Origin: Bacteroidetes bacterium HGW-Bacteroidetes-8
Lineage (GTDB): Bacteria > Bacteroidota > Bacteroidia > Bacteroidales > UBA932
Direction: 5' to 3'
DNA: 64,000 nt
Assembly (NCBI GenBank): GCA_002840895.1
Contig: PHCZ01000003.1
Location: 1-64,000, forward strand
The notes below the pieces were generated by a model. It made no database searches, was not told where the DNA came from, and saw only the letters and a program-made list of their open reading frames with translations. Shown piece after piece: positions 53,636 through 63,429 of this stretch. Within the stretch, counting starts at the first letter, position 1. Every line of letters begins with the position of its first letter. Made by a program: the position numbers and the translations under genes.

Positions 53636-55000
53636 TTAAAAAGCTATTTGGAATCTAACTCCAAGCATTCCGAAATCGTCACCTGCTTCACCAGCCGATG
53701 TCGCTACTTTAGTAGGGTCCTTTGTAAGATTACCCTCTACATCCTTTCCCACAAAGAGTTTTTTCTTTCCGCTTGCATATCTGTCGTGGTTTACATAACT
53801 GTAGTTAATCTGAAACTTGAAGTTATAACCTGTATAGATATTAAATCCTGCTGTTATACCCTCTGCAGAACCACCATATACATCTTTATCATTTAAGTTA
53901 ACGTAGTCGTAACGAAGAACAAACTCAATGTCTCCCCATTTACGGCCAAAATCCGGCTGGGTAAACTCTCCTTCACCCTTATTGTAGACCTGTCTTCCTC
54001 CTAAAAGCATATAACCTCCCTCAATATGGAATCCGCCAAAATTGAGAGTCTCAAGGTTGTTCTTTCTGATAAGATTGTTATTCATAATTTCACTCTGCAA
54101 AAAGAACCCTTTGTAGAATGTTGCCATCTCTATATTTGTAAAACTTTCGTGGTCCATATTTGGAATCAAGTCTGTATCCAGATACTTCTTTCTGTTAATA
54201 TTACTCAATGATCGTGAACTGTACCTTGCCATACCCCACTCACCCGGAGCGTAGCTGGTTTTGGGTGTTCTGTATGAGTATGCAAATCCAAGGTGTAATC
54301 CATAATCTTTTATATGGTTAAACGGTTGATAAATAAATTTTCCTGTTAATGAGATACCCTCATCACGGCCAAAATCTTTGTTGTTATCTTCTGTATAGAT
54401 AGCCTTCTCTGCATCCTCTATCTCCTGAAAGAAGATACCTCCTACAGCAAGAAATTTATTCCCTGAGTAAGATGTCTCCCATCCAATATGTCTGGATGGT
54501 GCAAAAGTCCCAACCTCCAGAGAGCGTTCCATAAACTTAATGTACCTAGAAGATGTGGTCTGAGTCATTGAGAAAGGCTCTTTGAAGTTACCTACTCTTG
54601 TGGAGAGTCCGTTTAGAAAATCATACTGCAGATAGGCATCATTAAGCTCCAGAACACCATTTGCAACATTAATATCCAACTCTCCGTATAGATGCTTGTT
54701 AAGGTTAGCCTTAACTGCAAATCTGGCCCTTCTTATCTTGGCTCCATCACCAATTTCATTAAGAGCATTTTTAGAAAACAGCTGTGCATCTGCCTGCAAT
54801 CTAATATCAAACCAGAATTTGTAATCCTGATCTTTAGATTCAAATACAAGGATGCCGTTACGAGCCTCTGCAGAGAGTGGTTTTCTCTCTTTGATCAGTT
54901 TGCCGTACTGGTCATAACGAACTTCGCTTTGAGGTGGTTCCTGCGCATTTGCTACTACAAAGAGAAGCAGCAGAGTTAGTGTCAATAATGATTTTTTCAT
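53636..55000 (-). CDS. Phosphate-selective porin, OprO/OprP family
   Basis: A 454-residue outer-membrane barrel (Porin_O_P family). A signal peptide ends near ANAQE. The family block GAKIRRARFAVKANLNKHLYGELDINVANG appears at about 83-112, with ELNDAYLQYDFLNGLSTRVGNFKEPFSM following and a terminal phenylalanine in VRFQIAF. OprP and OprO of Pseudomonas form channels for phosphate and pyrophosphate. Homologues in Bacteroidota are widespread, and their selectivity is not always tested. Its place behind a PiT transporter supports phosphate or polyphosphate uptake here. Confidence 0.9.
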   Translation of the reverse strand: MKKSLLTLTLLLLFVVANAQEPPQSEVRYDQYGKLIKERKPLSAEARNGILVFESKDQDYKFWFDIRLQADAQLFSKNALNEIGDGAKIRRARFAVKANLNKHLYGELDINVANGVLELNDAYLQYDFLNGLSTRVGNFKEPFSMTQTTSSRYIKFMERSLEVGTFAPSRHIGWETSYSGNKFLAVGGIFFQEIEDAEKAIYTEDNNKDFGRDEGISLTGKFIYQPFNHIKDYGLHLGFAYSYRTPKTSYAPGEWGMARYSSRSLSNINRKKYLDTDLIPNMDHESFTNIEMATFYKGFFLQSEIMNNNLIRKNNLETLNFGGFHIEGGYMLLGGRQVYNKGEGEFTQPDFGRKWGDIEFVLRYDYVNLNDKDVYGGSAEGITAGFNIYTGYNFKFQINYSYVNHDRYASGKKKLFVGKDVEGNLTKDPTKVATSAGEAGDDFGMLGVRFQIAF

Positions 55001-55067
55001 CTTAGATTTTTTATTAAGTGTTACATAAATTTTATTTAATAAATGGATAATATTTTAGTTTTGTTGT

Positions 55068-56816
55068 CTAAGCTGTCTTTACAAACTCTACAAGATTTTC
55101 ATCCTGAGAAAGATTTAATTTTTTACGAAGCCTGTGTCTGCTGATCTCAACACTTTTTACGGAAATATTTAATATTGGTGCTATCTCTTTTGACGAAAAG
55201 CCGATTCTGAGCAACATCATCAACCTTCTGTCCTGAACTGTAAGGTTTGGAAACTTCTGGATGAGTCTGTTAGAGAAATCAGAATAGACGTGCTCTGCCT
55301 GAGTATAGATTCGCTCTACCTCGTTTGTAAAGCTCATTTTTTGTTTTATCCTCCTTATCTCTGCCATAAGCAGCTCGTTTTTCTCCTTTGGATCCTGAGT
55401 ATTGATTGCAGATTCAAGCGTTCTGGAGATTGAGCTAAGAAGTTGCCTCTGCTCTCCAATGCTCAACGAGTAGGTTATAAGCTCTCTTTTTCTCTCTTCC
55501 AGCCTTGTTACCAAAGAGTCATTCTCCAGCTGAATAGTGCTCACCTCCATATCGCTTAAAGACTTCCTTATATCTGTATAGTTTACAAGTTCTGTCCAGC
55601 GCTTCTCATTCTCCCGGAGTTTTTGTCTGTTCCTCTGATATCTGTAAAAAAGAATTACTATAGTAATGAGCAGTAGAAAGAGAAGAACTATAATTAGAAT
55701 ATTAACCATCTCCAAAGGAATATTTATTGCAGATGATTTCACCGGTCCGGGTTCAAGCACACTTCCTGCAATATTTTTCTTTGTTACTGATATTCCAAAG
55801 ACACTCTGAATAAAAAAGAGGCTAAAGAAAGTAGTTATTCCGGAGAGTATCGGAGTTAATATCCACCCTGCAATTATATTTCGGATCATCTTGAACTTAA
55901 TCTCCTGCACACCTTTAACCAATCCTATTCCCAAAACCGAACCAACTACAACCTGAGTGCTTGATACCGGAACCAGAGGTATAGCCGGCAACCCTATGCT
56001 CACAAAAAGATTTGATAGAGATGTAGAGGAGAATATAAACAGAACAAGCGCCTGTGCCAGCACCACAACAATTGCACTCTCCGGAGTCATAGCCAGAATT
56101 CCCGTTCCGATAGTCTCCATAACCTTTTTGCTATAGGTTAAAATCCCGACTGCAATGGAGATGCCCCCTAGAAGGAATAAAACAGTTATTGAGTTTAAAG
56201 AAAAGCCTCCAATGTTGATATCAAATGAGACTGTCTTAACAAATACTCCCATAACATTGGCAATATTGTTTGCACCAAGGCTATATGCACCAAATGCTCC
56301 CGCAATAATTAGTCCGTAACGTATTACAGAGTCCAGTTTAAGGAGGTGAATATGGCTCCTTCTGATATATCTACGTAAAAGCATATAAAGGAGCGCCGAG
56401 AATATCGCTCCAAGAATAGGTCCGCTAATCCAGCTTCCCACAATAACGGTTAGTACAGTATAGTCTACCGGATTAGCAGTAAAATAACACCATCCCATAA
56501 TTGCCCCCACAATAGCCTGCCCGGTAGATACCGGAAGCTTAAACCTGGTCATAATTGCAACAATCAGCCCCGAACACAGCGCTACGGTAAAGGCTCCGCC
56601 AACAGCATCTACGGAACCCAGCTCCGACAATGTGTTGGTGGTTCCTGTACCTTGCAAAACAGCACCAAGTATTACAAAAATTCCGGCTATCAAAGCTGCC
56701 TTTGAGAATTTGATCATCCTTGATCCAACAGCTGTTCCAAAAATATTGGCAGCATCATTGGCACCAAGGGACCACCCCAAAAACAGACCACTCGATATAA
56801 AGATAAGTATCAGCAT
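55068..56816 (-). CDS. PiT phosphate transporter fused to a coiled linker and LuxR-type DNA-binding domain
   Basis: A single 582-residue reading frame. Residues 1-340 are an inorganic phosphate transporter of the PiT family, with both signature repeats (GANDAANIFG at 18-27 and GANNIANVMG at 181-190) and about ten helices. After a short extracytoplasmic stretch (about 342-368) one more helix (370-391) leads to basic YRYQRNRQK, placing the rest in the cytoplasm. A long coiled-coil-like linker (about 395-515) contains LITYSLSIGEQRQLLSSISRTLE, as in Bacteroidota LuxR-type regulators. A C-terminal LuxR HTH (about 525-572) reads GFSSKEIAPILNISVKSVEISRHRLRKKL. PiT proteins normally lack DNA-binding domains. 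A membrane-tethered transcription factor that senses phosphate flux is inferred. The DUF47 gene precedes it by 3 bp. Confidence 0.9.
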   Translation of the reverse strand: MLILIFISSGLFLGWSLGANDAANIFGTAVGSRMIKFSKAALIAGIFVILGAVLQGTGTTNTLSELGSVDAVGGAFTVALCSGLIVAIMTRFKLPVSTGQAIVGAIMGWCYFTANPVDYTVLTVIVGSWISGPILGAIFSALLYMLLRRYIRRSHIHLLKLDSVIRYGLIIAGAFGAYSLGANNIANVMGVFVKTVSFDINIGGFSLNSITVLFLLGGISIAVGILTYSKKVMETIGTGILAMTPESAIVVVLAQALVLFIFSSTSLSNLFVSIGLPAIPLVPVSSTQVVVGSVLGIGLVKGVQEIKFKMIRNIIAGWILTPILSGITTFFSLFFIQSVFGISVTKKNIAGSVLEPGPVKSSAINIPLEMVNILIIVLLFLLLITIVILFYRYQRNRQKLRENEKRWTELVNYTDIRKSLSDMEVSTIQLENDSLVTRLEERKRELITYSLSIGEQRQLLSSISRTLESAINTQDPKEKNELLMAEIRRIKQKMSFTNEVERIYTQAEHVYSDFSNRLIQKFPNLTVQDRRLMMLLRIGFSSKEIAPILNISVKSVEISRHRLRKKLNLSQDENLVEFVKTA

Positions 56817-56819
56817 AAC

Positions 56820-57467
56820 CTACACTACCCTTTTAATTGCCATTATAGAGAGTAGGTCGGCAACCTTCTCGGCTGTATCGGAAATCATCTCAATATGCAG
56901 AGTAAAGTAACGAAGATGAAATTTCTCACTTAATTTAAGCTCCGGCATCTCACGGAAAATTCTTCTGCGTATTATATCGGCCAAAAGATCTGCCTCTTTT
57001 TCATAGAAGTAGACTCTATGAATCTTCTCATTCACATTTACAGGATCTGTAAAGTAGGACTTTGCTGCAGGTATTACTGACTCAGCAGCAGAGACCGATA
57101 TTTGAGTGAGCCGAATGAAGTCCGGTATAAGCTCTGCAGGAATGTGCGGCTGCTCTACGTCAAACTGGAAAAGATTTTTTTTTGCCTGGTCAATAATGTT
57201 GTCCAGCTCCTCCAGCAATCTCATAAAATCTCCTCTTAATTCCGGCATTAAAGATTGAGAAAAGAGGGTATTCTCTATTTTTCTTCTCAGCTTATCTGAC
57301 TCCAGCTCAGAATTTGCCAGAGATTGAAGGTTGGAGTTGAAGTTTTCTGTACTGGCATAGAGGTAATTTTTTACACCCTCTTTAAAAAGCAGTAGACTTT
57401 GATCTACGCAATTAAGAAATTGATCGATCAGCTCAATAGATTTGTTCGCTTTTGCAAAAAGTAACAT
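56820..57467 (-). CDS. PhoU-like DUF47 protein (PiT accessory)
   Basis: A 215-residue all-helical cytosolic protein of the DUF47/PhoU-like family, which usually accompanies PiT transporters and tunes phosphate uptake. Two three-helix repeats are visible, with acidic metal-binding helices: SELESDKLRRKIENTLF and RLLEELDNIIDQAKKNLFQF, then EKEADLLADIIRRRIF and HIEMISDTAEKVADLLSIMA. The arrangement matches the E/DxxxD metal motifs. It is the first gene of the phosphate operon and is followed 3 bp later by the PiT fusion gene, so coupled translation is likely. Confidence 0.9.
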   Translation of the reverse strand: MLLFAKANKSIELIDQFLNCVDQSLLLFKEGVKNYLYASTENFNSNLQSLANSELESDKLRRKIENTLFSQSLMPELRGDFMRLLEELDNIIDQAKKNLFQFDVEQPHIPAELIPDFIRLTQISVSAAESVIPAAKSYFTDPVNVNEKIHRVYFYEKEADLLADIIRRRIFREMPELKLSEKFHLRYFTLHIEMISDTAEKVADLLSIMAIKRVV

Positions 57468-57630
57468 ACTCTCAATGTTTTTAGTAATACCCCACGCAAG
57501 TTACAATTTATTCAATCCTGAAATTCATCTCTCAATAAATATTCAAGAGGTAGCAATAGCTCTTCTGTAGAGGTATCAGTTATTATTATTCCGTTATTTA
57601 TAAATTATTTAAATATAGTAATATTATACT

Positions 57631-57721
57631 TTGTAGAGTTACTTTTTAATTTTAGACTATTTTTGTAGAGTTTATGTATAGGTGTAATCAGACTGTTTTA
57701 TTATGTCTGATAACTCTACAA
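57631..57721. promoter_or_regulatory. Three copies of TTGTAGAGTTA between the phosphate operon and the glycosyltransferase
   Basis: TTGTAGAGTTA occurs at 57631-57641, TTGTAGAGTTT at 57663-57673 (32 bp later, about three helical turns), and the inverse TAACTCTACAA at 57711-57721. The intergenic region is otherwise AT-rich. Repeated 11-mers in mixed orientation at a divergent promoter resemble operator sites. The rest of 57468-57813 holds no gene that I can support. Confidence 0.5.
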
Positions 57722-57787
57722 CAAAAAATAAATTTTGCTACAATTCCGTTTTTTTAACGGTTGAACGGGATGGCTCTAAAATATCAC

Positions 57788-57795
57788 TAACTTTG
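57788..57795 (+). promoter_or_regulatory. -7 promoter element before the glycosyltransferase start
   Basis: TAACTTTG is an exact TAnnTTTG match, 18 bp before the ATG at 57814. It lies inside the longer reading frame that begins at 57703, so the shorter start is favoured. A fitting -33 element at 19 bp is not evident. Confidence 0.5.
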
Positions 57796-57813
57796 CCCGT
57801 ATGTAGAAGAGAA

Positions 57814-58620
57814 ATGATTTTATCTATGGAAAGAGAGAAGATATTCAAACGATTATTCTATTTTTTAAAGACACGCTATATATATCTGAGAGGAGTCCGG
57901 GTTAAGGAGATATCTGACTCTAAAAGTATACCCATCATTATCAATAACTTTAACCGGGTAACTACCCTTATGGATTTAATCTCTTTTCTGGAGCGAAGGG
58001 GATATAAAAACATCTTCATAATTGATAACGCCTCCACCTATCCGCCTCTGCTGGAGTATTACCGGCAGACACCATATAAAGTATTTATGCTGGATAAGAA
58101 TATTGGCTATAAGGCGTTGTGGAGAACTCCAATCTACAAACAGTTTCAAAGTAATCTTTTTGTCTATACCGACTCCGATGTGGTACCCTGCGAGGAGTGT
58201 GGGGATGACTTTATGGATCTGTTTCGTTCAATTATGACCAGGCACCCTTTTGCCACAAAAGTCGGATTTGGTCTTAAAATAGACGATCTCCCGGACCATT
58301 TTCGCCAAAAACAATCTGTGATAGATTGGGAAAAAAAGCATTGGGAGATTGAGGCAGAGAGAGGGGTTTATCGTGCACCAATTGACACCACTTTTGCTCT
58401 GTACAGGCCCTATACCAGAGCCTATTCAAATTGGTATATAGAGAGCTACAGAACCGGGGGGAGATATGTTGCCAGACATATTCCCTGGTACACCAACTCC
58501 GAAAACCCATCCCAAGAGGAGCTCTACTATATAAAAAGTTGCGTAAGGTCATCTCACTGGACAGCAATGCAACAGAGTGAGCAGAGCACAGAGTTTGCCG
58601 GTTCCGAAAATCCCGAGTAA
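57814..58620 (+). CDS. Family 2-like glycosyltransferase
   Basis: A 268-residue GT-A fold enzyme without transmembrane segments. [26 protein letters not shown] begins the Rossmann-like domain, [15 protein letters not shown] follows, and VYTDSDVVP contains the DSD form of the DxD metal/nucleotide-sugar motif. The N-terminal 37 residues of the longer frame (from 57703) are not needed for the fold, and a -7 box lies within them. The end of the protein is hydrophilic. The acceptor is unknown. It could act in surface glycan synthesis. It is 32 bp upstream of metH on the same strand. Confidence 0.75.
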   Translation: MILSMEREKIFKRLFYFLKTRYIYLRGVRVKEISDSKSIPIIINNFNRVTTLMDLISFLERRGYKNIFIIDNASTYPPLLEYYRQTPYKVFMLDKNIGYKALWRTPIYKQFQSNLFVYTDSDVVPCEECGDDFMDLFRSIMTRHPFATKVGFGLKIDDLPDHFRQKQSVIDWEKKHWEIEAERGVYRAPIDTTFALYRPYTRAYSNWYIESYRTGGRYVARHIPWYTNSENPSQEELYYIKSCVRSSHWTAMQQSEQSTEFAGSENPE

Positions 58621-58652
58621 ATATCATAACTAAAAATTTAAAAAGCATCAAA

Positions 58653-61600
58653 ATGCAATACAGGGGGGAAGAGATAAAAAAGACAACAATAGAGGATCTG
58701 CTTAAAAAGAGAATCTTAGTTCTTGATGGAGCAATGGGGACGATGATTCAGAGGTATAGACTTAGCGAAGAGGATTTTCGCGGAGAGAGGTTTAAAGATC
58801 ACCCTATGCCTCAGAGAGGGAATAATGACCTGCTCTCATTAACAAGAGGAGATATAATAAAAAATATTCACCTTGAATACCTTAAATCCGGAGCAGATAT
58901 AATAACCACAAACAGTTTTAATTCAAACAGAATCTCACTGGCCGATTACGGAATGGAGAGTCTTGTCTATGACCTCAATTTTGCATCTGCATCACTTGCA
59001 AAAGAGGCTGTTAAGGAGTATGAATTATCAATTAACAAAGATAAGGCTCAATCCGTCATTGAAGAACCACATTTTGTTGCAGGAACTCTTGGCCCCACAA
59101 ACCGCACAGCATCTATGTCATCTGACGTTAATGACCCGGGTGCAAGGATGGTCTCTTTTGACCAATTAGTTGATGCCTATAGTGAGCAGGCTAGAGGTTT
59201 GATAGATGGTGGGGCAGATATTCTGCTTATTGAGACAATCTTTGATGTACTCAATGCAAAAGCTGCACTCTTTGCCCTGGATTCTCTTTTTGAGGAGAGG
59301 GGTCAAAGTTTACCGGTTATGGTCTCGGGTACAATAACCGATGCCAGCGGAAGAACTCTCACCGGTCAGACATTGGAGGCTTTCTTGGTTTCAATCTCTC
59401 ACTACCCTCTTTTGAGTGTAGGGCTTAATTGCGCTCTGGGCGCCGAACAGCTGAGACCGTTTATTGGAGAGCTATCTGCAAAATCTCCATTTTATGTCTC
59501 TGCCCACCCGAATGCCGGACTTCCTAACCAATTCGGCGAGTACGACCAGGCTGCACAATATATGGCCTCGGTTGCAGAGGAGTTTATGAGAGAGGGGTGG
59601 ATAAATATCATAGGAGGGTGCTGTGGAACAACGCCTGCTCACATAGAGAAGATTGCAGAGGCTGCAAGAAGACACTCCCCCAGAGTGATTCCTGTTTTAA
59701 AGCGCTATACAAAACTGAGCGGACTGGAGGCTCTCACAATCACTCCTGAAACAAATTTTGTAAACATCGGGGAGAGGACAAACGTCTCAGGATCAAAGAA
59801 ATTTGCGCGTCTTATTAAAGAGGAGAGATACTCCGATGCACTCGCAATTGCACGGGAGCAGGTAGATGGCGGGGCGCAAATCATTGATGTCTGTATGGAC
59901 GAAGCGATGCTGGATTCACAAAAAGCTATGGTCCGTTTTGTAAACCTTATAATGGCCGAGCCGGATATCTCCAAACTTCCCTTAATGATAGACTCATCTA
60001 AATGGGAGATTATTGTGAGCGCTCTTAAGTGCATCCAGGGGAAATCGGTTGTAAATTCAATAAGTCTTAAAGAGGGAGAGGAGGTTTTTCTGGAGCGAGC
60101 AAAAACAATCAGAAGGTTCGGAGCAGCAGCAGTTGTTATGCTCTTTGACGAGAAGGGACAGGCAGATACATATGACAGGAGGATTGAGGTTGCTGCCAGA
60201 TGTTACTCACTTTTGACTGAGAGACTCAGCTTTCCGCCGGAGGATATAATATTTGACCCTAATGTGCTCGCTGTTGCAACAGGAATTGAGGAGCACAACA
60301 ACTACGCAGTTGATTTTATTAAGACAACCTCTTGGATAAAGAAAAATCTACCATATGCCAAAGTAAGCGGTGGTATCAGTAATCTCTCTTTCTCTTTCCG
60401 GGGAATGGATACTGTCCGCGAGGCTATGCACTCCGTTTTTCTCTACCACGCCATAAAGGCCGGGCTGGATATGGGCATAGTAAACCCCGGGATGCTGCAG
60501 GTTTATAGTGAAATTCCACCGGATCTTCTCACACTTACAGAGGATGTTGTACTTAACAGACGAAAAGATGCAACCGACCGCCTGGTAGCTGTAGGGGAGA
60601 ACCTTGCCAAGGGTAGTGGGGCTTTGTTGATTTCCAGAGATTTAGACTGGCGACAACTTCCCGTAAAAGAGAGAATAAAACACGCCCTTATTCGCGGGCT
60701 GGATGAATTTATTGAAGAGGATGTAGAGGAGGCCCGCGCTCTCTATAAAAGATCAATTGAGCTTATTGAGGGGCCATTGATGGGGGGGATGAATGAGGTT
60801 GGAGACCTTTTTGGCTCAGGAAAGATGTTTCTTCCACAGGTGGTGAAGAGTGCCAGGGTTATGAAAAAGGCGGTCACCCGGTTGGCTCCCTATATAGAGC
60901 TTGAAAGCGATGGAGCGGAGAGTAAGAGCGCCGGTAAGCTACTTCTTGCAACTGTTAAAGGAGATGTTCACGACATTGGGAAAAACATTGTAAGTGTCGT
61001 CCTCTCCTGCAACAACTATGAGATTATTGACCTAGGTGTTATGGTTTCTGCAGATAAAATCATAGACACTGCAATAGATGAGGCTGTAGATTTTATCGGG
61101 TTAAGCGGGTTGATAACCCCATCCCTTGAGGAGATGGTTCACGTAGCCGCAGAGCTGGAGAGAAGAGGAGTAAATATTCCTCTCCTTGTTGGCGGTGCCA
61201 CAACATCGGAGATACACGCTGCAGTAAAAATTGCACCCAAATACTCCAATACAGTCATTCACGTTAAGGACGCATCAAAGGCTGCAGGGGTTCTCTCTGC
61301 CCTGCAGGGGGAGAATAGCTTAGACTATAAACAAGCCATCTTACGAAAATATGACTCTCTTCGAGAGGTTCATAACTCCCGTAAAGAGGCCAGGCAACTT
61401 ATCTCCTATGAAGAGGCAAAAAGAAATTCTCTAAAGATAAATTGGAGAGAAAGCTCTATCTACACTCCTGTTAAAGAGGGTCTTCACCAGATAGACAGTG
61501 TCGATTTGAACACCCTTTGCGATTACATCGACTGGACGTTCTTCTTCTTCGCCTGGAAAATGTCCGGCAGATATCCTGCTATTTTCAAAGATCCGGTAAA

Positions 61601-62378
61601 GGGAGAGGAGGCTAAAAAGCTGTTTGAAGATGCAAAGATTTATCTGAAAGAGATTACAGAAAAGAGACTAATCACAGTAAAGGCTGTTTACGGACTCTTC
61701 CCTGCCTCCTCGGTGGGAGATGATGTAATTCTTGCAAACGACGCCCAACAGATTGCTAAGTTGCATTTCCTTCGTAACCAAGAGTTTAAAGAGAGTGGTA
61801 CACCTAATCTATCTCTTGCAGATTTTATTAAACCGCTGGAAAAAAACTCTTTAAACAAAGAAATTTCAACCGTGGAGTTAAAAGATCATATAGGTGCTTT
61901 CGTGGTAACTGCAATAATTGATGATCATAAAATGAGCCTTTACAAAGAGGACGATTATGCAACAATTATGATAAGAATCCTTAGCGACAGGCTGGCCGAA
62001 GCCTCGGCCGAGTGGCTTCACGAAAAGATTCGTAAGCAATTCTGGGGATATGCTCTGGAGGAGAGTCTACCTCTGGAGATGATGCTCTTGTCAAAATATC
62101 AAGGAATCCGACCGGCACCCGGATACCCTGCCTGCCCCGAACATAGCGAAAAACAGACAATTTTTGACATTTTAGAGGCCGAAGAAAGAATCGGAGTAAA
62201 ACTCACCGAGAGCTTTACAATGGTGCCCGCTGCATCTGTCTGCGGATATATCTTCTCTCATCCGGCATCTTCATATTTCAATGTAGGGAAGATAGGAGTT
62301 GACCAACTTAGAGACTACGCAGCCAGAAAGGGGATCACCGTAGATGAAGCAACCCGCTGGCTGGCCCCTAACCTTTAA
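58653..62378 (+). CDS. metH: Cobalamin-dependent methionine synthase
   Basis: A 1241-residue multi-domain enzyme that transfers a methyl group from methyltetrahydrofolate to homocysteine through cobalamin. Domain 1 (homocysteine, about 12-340) has the zinc ligands Cys260, Cys323 and Cys324 ([20 protein letters not shown]). Domain 2 (folate, about 355-630) contains [14 protein letters not shown]. The B12 cap and B12 domains follow (about 650-890), with the cobalt-ligand His773 in [11 protein letters not shown]. The SAM-dependent reactivation domain (about 910-1235) has [12 protein letters not shown]. All parts are present at normal length. It is followed by metF (70-bp gap) and ahcY, forming a methionine-cycle cluster. 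No B12 riboswitch is seen before it. Confidence 0.98.
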   Translation: MQYRGEEIKKTTIEDLLKKRILVLDGAMGTMIQRYRLSEEDFRGERFKDHPMPQRGNNDLLSLTRGDIIKNIHLEYLKSGADIITTNSFNSNRISLADYGMESLVYDLNFASASLAKEAVKEYELSINKDKAQSVIEEPHFVAGTLGPTNRTASMSSDVNDPGARMVSFDQLVDAYSEQARGLIDGGADILLIETIFDVLNAKAALFALDSLFEERGQSLPVMVSGTITDASGRTLTGQTLEAFLVSISHYPLLSVGLNCALGAEQLRPFIGELSAKSPFYVSAHPNAGLPNQFGEYDQAAQYMASVAEEFMREGWINIIGGCCGTTPAHIEKIAEAARRHSPRVIPVLKRYTKLSGLEALTITPETNFVNIGERTNVSGSKKFARLIKEERYSDALAIAREQVDGGAQIIDVCMDEAMLDSQKAMVRFVNLIMAEPDISKLPLMIDSSKWEIIVSALKCIQGKSVVNSISLKEGEEVFLERAKTIRRFGAAAVVMLFDEKGQADTYDRRIEVAARCYSLLTERLSFPPEDIIFDPNVLAVATGIEEHNNYAVDFIKTTSWIKKNLPYAKVSGGISNLSFSFRGMDTVREAMHSVFLYHAIKAGLDMGIVNPGMLQVYSEIPPDLLTLTEDVVLNRRKDATDRLVAVGENLAKGSGALLISRDLDWRQLPVKERIKHALIRGLDEFIEEDVEEARALYKRSIELIEGPLMGGMNEVGDLFGSGKMFLPQVVKSARVMKKAVTRLAPYIELESDGAESKSAGKLLLATVKGDVHDIGKNIVSVVLSCNNYEIIDLGVMVSADKIIDTAIDEAVDFIGLSGLITPSLEEMVHVAAELERRGVNIPLLVGGATTSEIHAAVKIAPKYSNTVIHVKDASKAAGVLSALQGENSLDYKQAILRKYDSLREVHNSRKEARQLISYEEAKRNSLKINWRESSIYTPVKEGLHQIDSVDLNTLCDYIDWTFFFFAWKMSGRYPAIFKDPVKGEEAKKLFEDAKIYLKEITEKRLITVKAVYGLFPASSVGDDVILANDAQQIAKLHFLRNQEFKESGTPNLSLADFIKPLEKNSLNKEISTVELKDHIGAFVVTAIIDDHKMSLYKEDDYATIMIRILSDRLAEASAEWLHEKIRKQFWGYALEESLPLEMMLLSKYQGIRPAPGYPACPEHSEKQTIFDILEAEERIGVKLTESFTMVPAASVCGYIFSHPASSYFNVGKIGVDQLRDYAARKGITVDEATRWLAPNL

Positions 62379-62448
62379 TCCATTTTTGTTGACTTATCAA
62401 GGAAAATTTATATATTTAGATATTGAACCACTGTAACCAGATAACCTA

Positions 62449-63402
62449 ATGACTGTAATTGAAAAGATTAAAAACGCAAAAAGCCCCCTTTTTACATTTG
62501 AGCTGCTGCCCCCATTAAAGGGACACAGTATTGATAAAATATACTCCTCAATAGAGGGTCTGCTGGAGTTTGAGCCGGCATATATCAACTTTACATCACA
62601 TCGCAACGAGACTCTCTACAGGGAGAGGTCAGACGGTACGCTTGAGCGCAGGGTTGCGCGAATAAGACCGGGAACAATTGCTCTGGCTGCAGCAGTTAAA
62701 TACAAATACAATATTACCGTTGTACCACATTTGCTCTGCGGTGGCTTTACAAAGGAGGAGACCGAGAATGCACTTATCGAGATGAACTTTTTGGGTATCC
62801 ACGATGTTCTGGCTCTTAGAGGTGACCCTGTTAAAGGAACCCGGATGTTTATCCCGGAGAGGGATGGTCACCGTAATACAAACGAACTGATTGAGCAGGT
62901 GGTCAATCTAAACAAAGGAAGGTATCTGGACTCATCAATGGAGAGTGCCTCCCCAACCTCTTTCTGTATTGGGGTTGCAGGGTATCCGGAAAAACACTTT
63001 GAAGCCCCCAATCCGGAGATAGATATGGAGTACCTGAAAAAGAAGATAGATGCAGGGGCAGATTATATCGTTACACAGATGTTCTTTGATAACGAAAAGT
63101 TTTATCGTTTCCGGGATCTGTGCCAAAAAATCGGGATTACAGTTCCAATTATCCCCGGTATTAAACCGATATCTGCACTAAACGACATAAAGCTTCTTCC
63201 TCAAACCTTCCATATTGATGTCCCACAGGATCTCTTTAAAGCTGTGGTTAAATGTAAGGATGACAAAGAGGCCAGAGAGGCGGGTGTTGAGTGGGCAACT
63301 ATGCAGTCTAAGGATCTTATTAAAAACGGAGTTCCGGGGATTCACTTCTATACTCTGGGAAGGTCCGATAATGTTGCAAAAATTGTAAAATCTTCATACT
63401 AG
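62449..63402 (+). CDS. metF: Methylenetetrahydrofolate reductase
   Basis: A 317-residue FAD-dependent TIM-barrel enzyme that makes 5-methyl-THF, the methyl donor for MetH. Family signatures: FTFELLPPLKG near the start, HLLCGGFTKEETENAL, DVLALRGDPVKG (catalytic/FAD region) and DYIVTQMFFDNEKFYRF. The glutamate in FELLPP is the conserved proton donor/acceptor position. It lies between metH and ahcY and is most likely co-transcribed with both. Confidence 0.96.
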   Translation: MTVIEKIKNAKSPLFTFELLPPLKGHSIDKIYSSIEGLLEFEPAYINFTSHRNETLYRERSDGTLERRVARIRPGTIALAAAVKYKYNITVVPHLLCGGFTKEETENALIEMNFLGIHDVLALRGDPVKGTRMFIPERDGHRNTNELIEQVVNLNKGRYLDSSMESASPTSFCIGVAGYPEKHFEAPNPEIDMEYLKKKIDAGADYIVTQMFFDNEKFYRFRDLCQKIGITVPIIPGIKPISALNDIKLLPQTFHIDVPQDLFKAVVKCKDDKEAREAGVEWATMQSKDLIKNGVPGIHFYTLGRSDNVAKIVKSSY

Positions 63403-63429
63403 TAATTTTAAAAACGAGAATTATCATAA

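Noticed and set aside
57703-57813. Longer glycosyltransferase reading frame
   Set aside because: A good -7 box lies inside it, and the extra residues show no domain. Kept only as an alternative start.
62385-62418. Separate promoter for metF
   Set aside because: TTTG and TATATTTA are 22 bp apart with a mismatched last base. Read-through from metH is simpler.
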